Assembly: GCA_001970855.1 (NCBI GenBank)
Contig: LSSN01000373.1
Coordinates: forward strand, 8,113 to 72,112
Length of the DNA: 64,000 nucleotides
Direction: 5' to 3'
Source: Smittium culicis
Lineage: Eukaryota > Kickxellomycota > Harpellomycetes > Harpellales > Legeriomycetaceae
The notes beneath the pieces are model-generated. The model had not been told where the DNA came from and did not search any database. It saw only the letters and a list, made by a program, of their open reading frames with translations. Below, piece after piece: positions 1-12,088 of this stretch. Numbering within the stretch: the stretch's first letter is position 1; each line of letters begins with the position of its first letter. A program made the translations under genes and the position numbers.

Positions 1-778
1 CGAAAATTTGACTGGCGGTCAGAGGTTCTATGATTGACTTCAGCGGTGGTTGCAGATGCGGTATTCGGCGTCGTAACAGTGTTGCTGCTGTACGATTCAT
101 TTGATTTAGTACTCTGCTGGCGCTTGCGAAAGAACTGGACTCGCTGTCTTTTAGCCGCTGGATTCTTGGCTATGAGGGCGTCCAACGCCTCTTGATCCAT
201 CAGTGGCTTGTTCTCCGATTCTATAACTGAGCTTGTTTCCTGGGGAGTTATAACCCCTTGTGGAGGTTATCTAAACTCGCTTGTGTGACTGTGGCAGCAA
301 TGTCTGCTAGGAGTGCCCGCATTGTACAGGCAAAAAGAATCTCGGTATCTTCGGCTGTGTCCATTCCAGAATTTTCATGAATTCTGCGGTGGACATAATA
401 GTCTATTTGCCTTGTTTCTTGTGCAAGTGCCAGCTGGATTCCGTAAAAAGTAGAATCAGTCTTCTTCACGGTGCTCGATGCTGTGTTGTTCAGCGGAGGC
501 GGAGTGTAGTTCATCGAACTGGTCCCTGGGCAAGAATGTATATCAATCTTGCGCTCTTCTTCAGTCAGTGGTGAACGGAAGAAGTCTTCTTCAATCGATG
601 GCTGTGCTTCAGTTAGCGCCGGATAGGATGTGAGATCTGTCACCGGTATCCTTGTTGTGACATGAGGGTCCTCAGGTTCCTGCTCGCGGTTTCTTTCTCT
701 AAAGAGTTGCTGAACCATTTAAGTCAACATCATTAGCTGTTCTTGGCTCATTGGTACTTGGGTGTTAGCTTGTTCCAT
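1..778 (-). pseudogene. DIRS-type retroelement gag-like fragment, broken
   Basis: Partial gag-like ORF of a retroelement, read on the minus strand and cut by the window's left edge. The likely start is the ATG at 776-778. It is followed by an in-frame TAA at 719-721, where CAA would fit, then an open stretch from 718 to 251 that contains YPALTEAQPSIEEDFF and SPLTEEERK. A second in-frame TAA lies at 248-250. Past about 230 the coding frame moves by one base and continues with KPLMDQEALDALIA and KRQRVQFFRKR to the edge. A basic, Gln/Ser/Thr-rich tail after such a region is typical of fungal DIRS-type gag proteins, as far as I recall the family; I could not compare it. At least two nonsense changes and one frameshift show it is dead. 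It has clearly higher GC than the flanking DNA. Confidence 0.6.
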
Positions 779-2793
779 CGTTAAATAGTTTGAAGGAAAT
801 AATATTTTAAATTTTTTAAAGTGTAAGAAATTTTTAAAGTTGAAAATTTTTATGCTGGTAGAGCACCTTTGCCTAAAGATGATAAGGATAACACTAACGC
901 GTACTTTACATTCTATAGTATAAAAATTTTATTAGTTCATTTTATTTCACTTTATTTCTATTGGTTTGTAATTTTCGGTTTAGTATTATCCAATAAGATG
1001 GTAACAATTAATATTTCTCCTCTTCTGAATTATAATTCATTAGATTTCGCTGTTAACCTCATCCTATGGCCCAGATAACAGCTTAATTAATTATTTTTTG
1101 GGTTTCCCTCGCCTATGTGACTTACAAGGGACCTTTTATCAAAACCAAATGTCGAAATGTGCATGAACAGAGCTCCAGGAGCTACGAACCAGTTAGCTTA
1201 CACCTCTTAAACAGACTATGTAATACCTCAAGATTCGTGTCATAGATTATTCAGAGTTGCGCTTTGTGTAATAAGCCTAGGAATATAACGAGGAAAAGAA
1301 AGTTATGTTATATTTCTTAAATCACTAGGTGGTATTTAGTATAGAAATAAATCCCTGAAATCAAAATAAATTACGCAACTATTTAAAGCAATCTTTAATA
1401 GCATCAAAGCTACTTTAAGTCTTTGATTTTCATTTATTCTCATATTCATAAGAATGTTAATAACGAATTTCAACTTTTATCGAAAAAACCAAGATCAGTT
1501 GGATGAATTTTTATTTTTTCACGCTGGTAAATAACAATGAAGTAATAGACTGAGCTAATTCCTAAAATTTACGATATTTAGAATTTTCGTAGTAATTTTA
1601 TGGTATTTTAATGTTATTATTTATATTTCTGGGAGAATTACCATTATAGCTGCTAAAATCTGAGTTTTTTAAAATCTTGAGAGTGCCTATTTTTTCTTTT
1701 TCATGATGTATGGATTACTTATTTCCCTATTGAATACATGGGAGTTTTGATTCCCATAATATGATTCAAATTATTTTTTGTTTCACCATCATACAATCAC
1801 GCGCAGGGCTCTTTAAATCATTGAGATTCTGAAAATTTTCAAAGATTTCGTTGTAACCCTTTAATGAGCGGCTAAAAGCAATCAATATTTCACAGAAAAT
1901 AGAAATTAAAAATATTATGAATTATGTCAAATGAAAAACTGCGATATGTGTGGTAATGATTCAGTCGCTTACATTATGAATTATTTAGCATTTATCTGAG
2001 CTATTTCTATTTTGTGTTTAAGGTTTGATTTCGTTATAAAACTTTTTCTTCTGATAATTCAAATGAATTAACGAACTTGGATTAATAAATTAACTTATAG
2101 ACTCCCTTTTTAATAAGCTGTTAGTAACTATCTGATGCATTCTCAAGCCAAGAATTATCTATAAAAAGTTGGCTACGGAGTTCTAATAACTTTGTATCCT
2201 TATTTTTAAATGACTCATCGGCGATACACACTTGTTTAACTATGATTGGGATCGAATTATTTCTCTTTATAGTTGTATAGAATTAGGCATCTGATACCAT
2301 ATAGTATTATATTGATAATTTTATCTGGTTGAAAATTTTTTCAGATAATAAAATTTTGGTTTCGAAAAAAAAATTTTAGCGTAAAATAATTTTGGATTTA
2401 TAGTGTTCATCTTGAAATCATTTATTTCATGGTACATTATGAAACAAATGATTGTTAATATATGCATTATAATCGAAATACATTTGGCTAAATTTTCTAT
2501 TAGTAGATACAATTCAGTTTCTACAAAGATAATATTGTTCAAATCCAATAATATTGGGATACATATTTTTGAGAATTCGCTTTGAGTTTAAATTGATCAA
2601 GTTATATATTTTTTCTGATATCTGTCAAAGTGATAAAGAAATTAATTCTTCACAAAAAAAAGTATATTTAGAAATAAATATTATAAAAATTATTTCATAG
2701 AAATTAAATTTTATAATGATAGATGGATTGAATGATAAATAAATCTTATATAATGAATATTGATTTTAAAAATAGTATGATTAAATTATTATT
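779..2793. other. Gene-free AT-rich stretch
   Basis: No convincing coding region. The part up to about 1320 is less AT-rich than the rest and could be leader or remnant sequence of the element whose gag lies at 1-778; no inverted repeat matching the DIRS ends at 37.8/42.3 kb was seen. Confidence 0.4.
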
Positions 2794-2994
2794 TGTAATG
2801 GTCCAATAATAATTGGACTTGCATTACCCTTGGAATTTGGTTTCAGAACCAAATTCCATTTTTTATATCATATAAATAAGCTTAACTTCCCACTTTTTGG
2901 AAGTTAAGCTTTTCAATCTTTTATTCTTACTAATTCCCATATTTTTATTATTTTTATAGTATTTTTTAAAATTAAATTAACTTGACCCCTTACA
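2794..2994. mobile_element. Solo-LTR-like element, copy 1 (201 bp)
   Basis: The element starts TGTAATGGTC and ends with a degenerate complement finishing TTACA, so it is TG...CA bounded with short inverted ends. The 5 bp on each side are identical (TTATT at 2789-2793 and 2995-2999), a perfect 5-bp target duplication of the size left by LTR retrotransposon integration. Inside are three palindromes in a row: around 2796-2816, 2832-2860 and 2877-2912. The same sequence recurs inverted at 39441-39633, also with its own 5-bp duplication. A solo LTR is the simplest reading. A short non-autonomous element (TRIM or MITE) with 5-bp duplications is the alternative. Confidence 0.7.
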
Positions 2995-5699
2995 TTATTT
3001 GTAATAGAAAATTTTGGAACATTACAATAACAAACAAAGAAGGAATATTTAATAATGTCATACAAAATTAGGGAATGCGTAAACATATGAAATATAAAAA
3101 AATGGGGGGAAAATATTGAAAAAATATTGAAAAAATATAACCCGAATCGCTTTATGAAACACAAATGAAAAAGTTGGTAATTTTATTTCAAAATTATATA
3201 TTATATATTCTGTTTTCTGTTTTCTGTTTTCTATTTAATCTTTAATCTTTAATCTTTAATCTTTAATCTTTAATCTTTAATCTTTAATCTTTAATCTTTA
3301 ATCTTTAATCTTTAATCTTTAATCTTTAATCTTTAATCTTTAATCTTTAATCTTTAATCTTTGATCTTTAAGCTGCTCTAACTCAAGGATTTACTCATAC
3401 TACGTGCTCATAAAAAAATCATGCCTTAAAAATTTCTATAAAAATTAAGTTGAATGCCTGAAATTGAGAAAGTACTTAAAGCATCAAACATAAAATTATC
3501 ACATCATATCATATTGTCTTTGAAATAGTATTCTAATATTTCATGTGCATAAAAATATATCTATTGGATAATAGAAAACTCGTTCTGTCATTGGATTGAT
3601 TATCTATAAAAAATCATATTTATTTATTGATTAGTACTATATCTATCTTTATCATATATGATATACCAAATTGGATTAATATCGAGTTTAACTCAGACAT
3701 TAATTGTACGTTGATTAAAAATTTTCTAATATTGGATATAAACTAATTTTTAATTGATTTCACAAATAAAATTATTATCTAATCAATATTAAAATGATAT
3801 AATCTCATATGTTGATAATTTGATTAATCCATTAATCATACTTTATTTTTTATCTTTTTAACGTTGACCATGGCTTCGTAGATATTTTAACTGACATCAA
3901 GTATGTTATAAAAATCAAATTTATATTTAAATATGGCTTGAATATACTTAAATACCCATTCCATTTTTCACATCAGCTAAAAAAAGTATGTTCAATCATA
4001 TTGTGCTTTCCAAGGATATTATATAATCTGTAGCATAAGCTGGTAAATTAGGATACAATAGCTTATCATATCATTTCTTGATCAATTCAAATTGGTAAAT
4101 TTAATATATCCCTTGCGTTGGAGAAAGTTAAACTTTCATTTGAATAATTATTTTGAAGAAATTTTACTGTATCATTCTTGATGTTATGGTTATTCATATC
4201 TTTTAGTAACTCGTTTTATTTCTTTTAAAACACAATAAATGTTTAGAAAAAATTTTTTTTGATCTAATTTCTAATATATAATTTTGACTGTGTATTCTTA
4301 TAGTAGCCAAATTTACTTCTAGTTCAATTTTTTTGCTGCGTTTATTTATTTTATTGATTCTGTTTTAAAGATTATTGAAGATTAAATTGATTACATATAA
4401 ACATATAAAAATTTATATAGGAGCTATTGGTACTTCTAATAAAATAATTCTGTTATTAATAGAATGTCAATGAAATATAGTGCGTGTATAGTATAATCCT
4501 ATTACTTATAAATTGAATGAAAAATAACAAAGGTTTATTTAATAATATGAAGGCTTGAATATATTTCTAATTAAAAGATTTAAAATAGATGGGAAAACGA
4601 TTTTTAAAGGCCAAAAATTGACTAGGAAGAAAGAAAAGGATTTTTTTTGGGTTAGATAAAGAAAAATGGATTACATTTTTAAAATTAAAAATATTATATA
4701 TATTTTTACAAATATTTTTTAATTATTTAACAAAATTTTTTGATTACTTTATTTATATGTTAGGAAATTCAAGATCACTATTGAAGAAATTTTGTCATTA
4801 TCAGTTTTACAGCTTAATTTTGATTTTTTGTTTTTACTGTAATCTTGATGGGTAAAATTATAATTAGAAATGAGATATATAATTTCTTATTCAGGCCTAC
4901 TATTTATCAAATATACTAGTAGTTCATTTTATCGAAATCATGGATTAAGGTGAAGATGTATTTATCTACAGCTTTTATAACAAAACATATTTCAATCGAT
5001 ACAGTCATAATTCATCAGTGCCTTTTCTGGAAAGCGATCTTTAATACATGATTTCATTTTAAATTATAGTGACTTTTAATCATTTCGTCTATATAACTGC
5101 ATCGATATTCTACAAATTATAAATTTAAAGATGGAAACATTTTTTAATATTACAACTTGGTAAGATTATATATAATTTTTTCTATTCTGTAAAAAATCAT
5201 TTATAAACGTTTATGAATCTGAAATTTAGAGTTTAACATAATAGGTTACTCTATTATAAAATCTTCTTTTATGGCGTATCATGTATCAAATGATTCAAAT
5301 ATTCAAATTTTACAGTTTTTTCTGCGCCATAAAAATAACACTAGAACAATTTTTAAGTCATTAAAAAATTTTTGCTTTCCCATTTTGAATGATAGTATTA
5401 TATTTTTAACAATTTATATTCATAAACTATCAGATTTGAAGACTCCTCATTGAAAAACAAGTATCATTTTCGATTTTTTTTTAATCAGTATTTACACTTT
5501 ATAATACTATTAAGATAATTTAGTATCGAAATAAAATATCATTTTTTCAGTATCAGAGTTATTATGCTTTATGCTATGTATAACCCAAATTTCACTCCCA
5601 GAGCTCAAAAGCATTTCAAAAAAGTTTTTATTATTCGATATCAATTTTTATATTTTATTTAAGGATATTATTGAAACAAGTTTCTATAAATATTAAATA
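2995..5699. other. Gene-free AT-rich stretch
   Basis: Apart from the simple repeats at 3208-3369, I see nothing coding or structured here. The short ORFs present have the composition of chance ORFs in AT-rich DNA. Confidence 0.4.
3208..3369. repeat. Heptanucleotide microsatellite
   Basis: About 19 tandem copies of TTTAATC from about 3234, ending in diverged units (TTTGATC, TTTAAGC) near 3369. It is preceded by a few copies of another 7-mer, TCTGTTT. It lies in gene-free DNA. Confidence 0.9.
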
Positions 5700-6041
5700 A
5701 ATATAAAAAGTTTACATATCCAACTCGATTCCGGCATTCTAGGAACTACGTACCAGATAGGTGTCGATTTAAGATGATTGGTGAACATCTAGTTCTCTCA
5801 AGGACCAATGTTTGGTGCAAAGGTATGGTCTCCAGAAATTTTTCTGTTTCCAACACAATTTTGGTGGCCGGAGTAACGGAACCTTGGTAGTTCCCGACGA
5901 TCTAAATTTAACTCCTCCCTCGAGTACTTTCCAAATATCCTGTGTGATATTGGAAAAGGCGAAAGATTGGTGAACTGCACGTTCAGTATGAACGTTTTTT
6001 TTTCTAATATGTGGTCCTGTATTATTCCATAGTACTGCTTT

Positions 6042-6715
6042 TCAACGTCCTCGGTTCAGGAGTATATGCTCTACAGTTTCAGGTGTTTTCATTTTATAGA
6101 ATGGGAATTCAGATTTGTACGCCCCATCAATAATGCGCGTATTGGCCATGCGCTGTGCTGTCCAGTATGCGCCGATTCTAATCTTGGCTATGTGCAGCAA
6201 ACTTTTTTGCCGCTCAGGGTACTTGAGCTCCAGGCCCATCCAGTTAGATTGGTTTCCACCGTATACTTTTCTCATCCACTGTGATATCATAGATTTGTCA
6301 TTTTTCAGTGCTCTATCGTGTAGAGTTTTTTTGGTTGACCGGCGCATCGAATTTTTATTGAACCGCTTGGACCATCTTTTGTACCCGGTCACCCAGGTGT
6401 CTTTTCGATTCAGCATGGGATTATTAATGAGATCGGATATCCATGTTATGGAGCTGCTCCATTTGTGGTATGCTCGTTCGCGAGCAATTGAGGACTTGGT
6501 ATTTATTTGAGCAATGCTCAGTTCAATCCTCAGCCGATTCATTGCAGTGGATTTTCCAACATTCATAGCTATCCTGGTGGCATCATCCGCGACTTTCTGG
6601 AGTGAGTAGCAGCGCACTGCAGACATTCCAAACAGCTCACATCCATACGTGGCAATTGGGATTATGATCTCTTTGACAGCCATGACTTTGAATTTAGTCG
6701 GTATATCCAGCCGTT
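6042..6715 (-). pseudogene. LINE C-terminal region after RT
   Basis: Continuation of the LINE protein after the frameshift: MAVKEIIIPIATYGCELFGM and onward, with the W-rich stretch around MISQWMRKVYGGNQSNWMG. It ends near ETVEHILLNRGR, where a Cys/His-type motif would be expected. This matches the region that normally follows the RT in one-ORF LINEs of early fungi, from my recall of the family. The ORF on the opposite strand (6115-6510) is a shadow. Confidence 0.6.
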
Positions 6716-7378
6716 TAAAAAAATAATAGCTAGCGTATAGCGCTCTTCTGGCATTTTCGGCGTTATTTTTGAGTGCATCCTTGTGCGTCCAATTTTGTTG
6801 AATTTTAGCCCCAGATAAGTATACTCATCGACAGCTTGCACAGGTTTTTGTTGGATAAATAGTTGCGATTCGACAGCTGCATCGACAGGGATTACACCGC
6901 ATTTTTTGTTGTTGATTTTCATTCTCCATTTCTCAGCCCATAAATTAAGCTTCAAAAAACTATTTTTGAGCGAAATTTCAGAGTCCGCTAAAATTACTGC
7001 ATCATCGGAAAATAACAGCCCTAGTATTTTTTCTTCCAATCCAGGCACTTCTACTCCATCCATGCCTTCAAAAATATCATTGATATAAATATCGAATAAT
7101 ATAGGCGACATTGGAAATCCTTGCCTGACTCCACAGAAGTACTTGAAAGCTCTTGATATTTCATTTCCGCACCTCACCATCATTTCCGGGCTCTGGTGCA
7201 GGATTTTTATCACTTTTAGAAGATTTCCACCAATTTTATTTTGCCGGAGTTTTATCATCAGCAGGTCGTGCGGGACTTTATCGTAGGCTTTTTCAAAGTA
7301 TATAAAGGCAACAAACGTCGGCTTGAACTCGAGTTTTCTCGGATTGACAATTTCATTTAGGTAGGTAGCTTGAGATTT
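6662..7378 (-). pseudogene. LINE reverse transcriptase, N-truncated
   Basis: An open frame runs from about 7375 down to 6662 (the reported start at 7258 is only an internal Met). In order it has a palm motif A region reading FIYFEKAYDKVPHDLL, where the usual FxDFxKAYD aspartate is Tyr; then GVRQGFPMSPILF; then FSDDAVILADS, the F/YADD motif with Ala changed to Ser; then YTYLGLKF. Loss of the motif A aspartate would inactivate the enzyme. A one-base shift near 6715-6740, in a run of T, moves the coding frame to the next ORF: the alternative frame there reads KRLDIPTKFKVMAVKE straight into it. Confidence 0.75.
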
Positions 7379-7380
7379 TA

Positions 7381-7731
7381 ATTTGTAAATCTATATAAAA
7401 AAAACTAAAAGAAATATACCCGTAAATAAATTTGTGGAGGATTATTTTTCCCAAGAATAATTTGAAATTTTTGCTCTATAACTCTTTATATCTAAAAATT
7501 CTCTCTTCGTAAAGTATCCTTAAAATTAATTTATTTGCAACCTCACAAATAGCTAAAAGGCAAAGCAGATCAGTATTTATATGGTATCGGATATAGATAT
7601 AAAATGTATATTTTTGATTCATATGTATTTGATCAATACTTTAGAAAAAATATAAATATATAATAAAAGAAATGGTATTATTAAAAATACCTCTAAAAAT
7701 TAATTGAAAATACTATTCAAAAATTTAAAAA
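7381..7731. other. Spacer between LINE fragment and GGT 3' end
   Basis: AT-rich, no gene. It should hold the 3' untranslated region of the gamma-glutamyltransferase gene. Confidence 0.4.
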
Positions 7732-10212
7732 TTAATATGCTGCCGGAGCGCCGAATTTTCTTCCATCGCTAACAGAATTAAAAGTTCCATCGGTAAGTTT
7801 GCGTACACCCTGAACAACAGAGGTTCCTTGATTCATCATACCAAATTTGTGGTTGCGTTGTTTAAGTTCATTGAGAATTTTATTGGAGTAATATGGCTCC
7901 ACTAATAGTTTTTCAGGCAGAAGTTGATGATGGACTCTTGGAGCGTCAACGGCTTGTTTTAATGTGCTATTAAATTCTACCATGTTCAAAAATACTTGTG
8001 TTGTAGATGTGAGAATCCTACTACCTCCGCTTGCACCCAAAACAAATTCAACTTTACCATTATTTTCAATGATCACAGCGGAAGTAGTTGAGAGAGGCCT
8101 CTTTCCAGGAGCGATGAAATTTTTTGGTGAGGGGTATAAGCCGAAAGCGTTCTTTAATTTTGGAGTACTGAAGTCATCCATGTGGTCATTAAAAATAACG
8201 CCAGAAGTCTTATCCATAACTCTTGAACCGAATAGCAAGTTTATTGTTGATGTAAGAGATACAGCCATATCGTCTTTGTCTAAAACAGAAAGGTGAGTAG
8301 TTCCGTGCTGAGAATCAATGTCATGATCAGGCTCATAATATTTATAGTCGTGGGTAGTATTATCAGTGATTTTCTCTCTGCGCCCAGCAGCAAAGTCTTT
8401 ACTTAGATTATTTTGGACAACTTCTTCGACGTTAACAAAAGCAGGGTCCCCAAGATTACTTCTTTGAGCATATCCGAACTTGAAAGCTTCAATCATTCTA
8501 TGAATATTGACAGCTTTATTTGACAAATCTTTCATGTTGTAGCCTTCCAAGATATTGATAATAGACGCAAATATAGAGCCACTTGTAGGGGGTGGGCAGG
8601 TGATGACCTTTCTGTTATGATAAGTCAATGTTAAGGGCTTTCTAGTTATTGCGCGGTAGCTTTTAAAATCAGCCTCGGTCAATATTCCGTTATTTTTCTT
8701 GATAGTATCAACCATTGAAGTTGTGAGTTCGCTCTATATATGTTAAATGTATAATTTTAAATAACCCGTAAAAATTTAATAAATGTGTAATGACAAAAAA
8801 ATAAAAAATTTAAGTCGTGGATTACGTTATAAAAGGCGTCAGCGCCATAGTCAGCTATCTTTTGAAGGGTATTAGCGAAGTTTTGTCTTTTGGCAATGTC
8901 ACCTTCTTTCAATACTTTTCCATCAGAATCAAAGAATACTTCTTTGAACGCTTCTGACTCAGCTAAGGAGCTTTGGAGAGATTTGAGATGAATACCAAGC
9001 ATTTTTCCAATTTTATACCCGTCTCTAGCAAGTTTTATAGTAGGCTCAAATAATCTGCTCCATTTCAGTTTTCCGTATCTAAGATAAAAATCATAAGAGA
9101 TTGGATACATATTAAACAAGGGGAATATATTTAAATACTTACCGTTTATGGGCCAATTCGAAACCTTTTATCTCTCCTCTATAAAAAAATAATAAAATAT
9201 AAGATAAAGGAAGAAAATTTTTAGTAATTCATAAGATGAAAAGAGAAAATTTTTAGACAATAGAAAATGTAAGTAGGATTGATATGGGTATAATAGTCAT
9301 AAAATTTTGTAAGTAATAATTTGTGTTACGGAATAGCAATTGAAAGTCCACCAATTTGGGCTTTGGTAATGTTTTTTATAAACATTTCTTTAGTTGCAGA
9401 TATAGGAGCCATTTCTCTGAAGTCAATTACATCGCTTTCACCGTTTGGCTTACGAACCAACATAAAACCACCACTACGGAGTAAAAAGAAAATAAAAATA
9501 AATATTATGTGCAGAAAAGGTAAAAAGAGGTGAATGCTTACCCTCCAATACCGGCAGAGAAGCTGTTTAACAATCCGACACATAGAGCAGAGGCGATGGC
9601 AGCATCAACAGCAGAACCGCCTTCTTTCAAAGCTAATGAAAAAAATAAATATAAAATGGTATTGGTATTATAATGAAGAGTAAAGGGATAGGTAATATTG
9701 TATAGAGAATAGAAAACAAGTATAAAAATATAAAAAGCAGTATTAAATATAGTTTTACCATTAACTCCTATTTGTGAGCACCTAGCTTCATCGGTTGCAA
9801 CAGCACCGTTTTTACCAAAGGCTTGCTTTGAGTTAATTACGATTCCCTCGCCGTCAGGAATGTCAGGATTTCCTTCAATTGGGGGATTTGAATAAAGCTC
9901 GTTTCCAGCGTTAGAAAATTCTTCTATGCTATACGGGGAATCGTCTTGGTCCAAGCTATCTTGGAATAAGAAGGCAGGTCTTGCTTCCTCAAAAACAGAT
10001 TCTCTATAGGCATCAAGGTTAAAAATCTTGTTTGCAGATATCGAATAAATGACATATCCTAAAGCTAGGGTGGTTAAGAACACTAGACCTTTATTGGAGG
10101 ATTGCGTACGAATATTTTGGATATCTTTGGGTGATTGAGCTACTTGAGAGTGTTTAATTAAAATTTCAGAAGAGGAACTGTCCTCTGGGTCAAGTTTATG
10201 AGTGTTTGGCAT
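7732..10212 (-). CDS. GGT: Gamma-glutamyltransferase (glutathione hydrolase), six exons
   Basis: Cleaves the gamma-glutamyl bond of glutathione and transfers or hydrolyses the glutamyl group. Exons: 10212-9759, 9632-9542, 9473-9330, 9178-9143, 9078-8826, 8733-7732; phases agree throughout, giving 659 residues. The start is the ATG at 10210-10212; the longer frame upstream has only a TTG. Residues 42-58 form one hydrophobic segment after a polar N-terminus, so a type II membrane protein of the secretory pathway or vacuole is likely. Family motifs are in order: [51 protein letters not shown], then the small-subunit start QHGTTHLSV. Its first Thr, about residue 471, is the expected autoprocessing site and nucleophile. 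PGKRPLSTT and LGASGGSRI complete the substrate pocket. The usual PLSS is LST here. A 36-bp exon (9143-9178) is needed to keep the motif intact. No sign of decay. Confidence 0.93.
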
Positions 10213-10990
10213 TTTATATAGTGTAAAAAACAAAAGTAAGGAAGTATATATAAGGCTAAAAGATTAATATGTAGACGTACAATGATTGAAAAATGCTATA
10301 GGGGCGCGATAGTAAAAATAGGACTGATACGAATACAGTAAAGAGTATTAAGGATAGTGTACAAGTGTGAGATGAATTATCACGGAGCGAAAATAGGGGG
10401 CTTATATATGCGATGACTATTTATTGACGCAAATATGCATAAAATAGAAATGGTGCAGTTATTTTATTCTTGGGTTTAAGCCGCTATGTAAGGCTTACAA
10501 GTGCCACGGGAAACAGTTTCTGAAGCGAATAAATAGCCATATAGGATTACGAGATAATAAAAGCACGTCCGTGATGCTCTGTAATACAGCGTTAATTATA
10601 TTTTATTGCATAATAAAGATATTCATTGTAATTATTTAGCACGAATTAACATCTAGCTCTTCTGTATCATAAAGGATTTTTTTTGATCAGCTATAGCTTC
10701 TGGGATTTAATAAAAATAAATTAAATCCGAAACTCATTAATTCTTAGGCTTTTCTTGAGTTCTTACAGATGGACTAGAAAATAATATTATAAGTATGGGC
10801 TGGTGATTATTAGCATAAATTTGGATTAGAAATTATTATTAATAATATGGGCTAGTATATATTATTTTAAATTTGAGCTAGAAATTATAGTATTGTTAAT
10901 ATAGACTAGAAATTATATTATTGTTAATACAGACTAGAAATTATATTATTAATTAAGACTATTAATTCCTGTTAGTAAATTCTGAATTGC
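10213..10990. other. GGT upstream region
   Basis: AT-rich promoter-side DNA of the gamma-glutamyltransferase gene. No gene. Beyond about 10760 it becomes an imperfect tandem repeat (listed separately). Confidence 0.4.
10765..10960. repeat. Imperfect tandem repeat, about 30-bp unit
   Basis: Five or six diverged copies of a unit like GACTAGAAATTATATTATT followed by GTTAATA. The last two copies (about 10905-10960) are nearly identical and the earlier ones drift. Confidence 0.6.
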
Positions 10991-11166
10991 TTAACCCTTT
11001 CCCGAGAGGCAGATTATTATTGACCCATTCAATTAAAATACTTTAACTCCGAGATTATAAAAAAAATTATTATATTATAAATTAACAACAAATAATAATC
11101 TTACTAATAAATCATAAACTAATTTTAAAATTAATTTTTTATTAGTATTGGACGGAAAAGGGATAA
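10991..11166 (+). mobile_element. TTAA MITE, copy a
   Basis: Short element starting TTAACCCTTTCCCG and ending GGACGGAAAAGGGATAA, so it has inverted CCCTTT/AAAGGG ends and TTAA (one side ATAA). The internal blocks match the family: CCATTCAATTAAAATACTTT, CTCCGAG, and AACAACAAATAATA followed by AATCATAAAC. Confidence 0.8.
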
Positions 11167-11496
11167 GTATTGCTATTTATTGATTCGTTAATGGTTTAAA
11201 GCAAATATATTATATGATTCTATATAATCATATGCAATAATTGATATAATTAAAATTTATTATTTTTGTTGAATCCATTTGGCTAGATTGTGTAGAACAA
11301 AAACTGAATACAGCCAGTAAAAAAGCTATTAATAGCTAGCAAGTAGAGTTTTTTTTTTTTTTTTGCAAATATTAAAAGTAAGCAACTCTAATTAAAATAG
11401 CCAAGCAAATCTATGAATGGATCTTTTGCTACTCTATTACTTTATGTATTAGGGTATACTTTATGCAAAAAGGTGTTACTGTTTGTCGCTAAATCA

Positions 11497-11691
11497 TTAA
11501 CCCTTTCACCTACGGTAGACTGTATTTGATATACAAAATATAGCCAATTGTATTCAACTAAAATACTATAATTCCGAGAATTTGAGAAATATTGGTATAT
11601 TGATAAGTAACAGCAAATAATAAGTCTGTCTAATTATCATTAACGAATCATAAATTTGATATTATTATAGTGCTTGACCAAATTAGGTTAA
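11497..11691 (+). mobile_element. TTAA MITE, copy b
   Basis: TTAA at both ends (11497-11500 and 11688-11691). The left end is CCCTTTCACC followed by GGTAGAC; the internal blocks are typical of the family; the right terminal repeat is decayed (ACCAAATTAGG). Confidence 0.8.
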
Positions 11692-12088
11692 TTGGGCTAG
11701 ACGCACCCAATTTAAAAATGCTTTATCCAGAGCCATTCTAATTATATTATAATTATTAATTAAGCCTAGAGCCCGCCTAGACCTAATTCTTATTTGTTAT
11801 GAAACAGCCTCTTGCTTGGTAATAATAATTATAATTACTCAGATAATTTATAACATTTATTGCGTGATGAGGCAAAGATCACTATTTGCTTTTATTTTTT
11901 TATTCTTTTTACTTTATTATTTTTAAATTCCGCGGTTCTGTTGAAAGCTTTTAACTCTAAATATGTCCAATAAGAATAATTTAATCCCGAATGTTCTTGA
12001 TTGTTTGGCAACTGCAGAATAGTAACAAATAATAAATTAACTTGTAAATCATAATCGAATCGATATATCCATTTAATTTTAGGTTGTT

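Larger units (their letters stand above)
5700..7380 (-). mobile_element. 5'-truncated LINE (non-LTR retrotransposon), degenerate
   Basis: Minus-strand remnant of a LINE. It begins abruptly near 7380 inside the reverse transcriptase, so it is 5'-truncated in the usual LINE manner. It carries the RT and a C-terminal region (see the two pseudogene entries) and then a 3' tail. Below the stop near 6042 the frame QDIWKVLEGGVKFRSS...LLRPPKLC (about 5960-5830) still looks coding. The tail around 5770-5700 shares a stretch like GGTACG-AGT-CCTAGA followed by a GGAATTGG-like block with minus-strand sequences at 45120-45210 and 62470-62580, which suggests a common LINE 3' end. No target duplication was located. 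Confidence 0.7.

Noticed and set aside
869..1078. Short hydrophobic ORF
   Set aside because: Composition of chance AT-rich ORFs, no initiation context or family motif; the same applies to ORFs at 2321-3164, 25914-26209, 37932-38258, 43672-43932 and 49954-50253.
6066..6510. Plus-strand ORFs over the LINE
   Set aside because: Shadows of the minus-strand LINE coding sequence; no motifs of their own.
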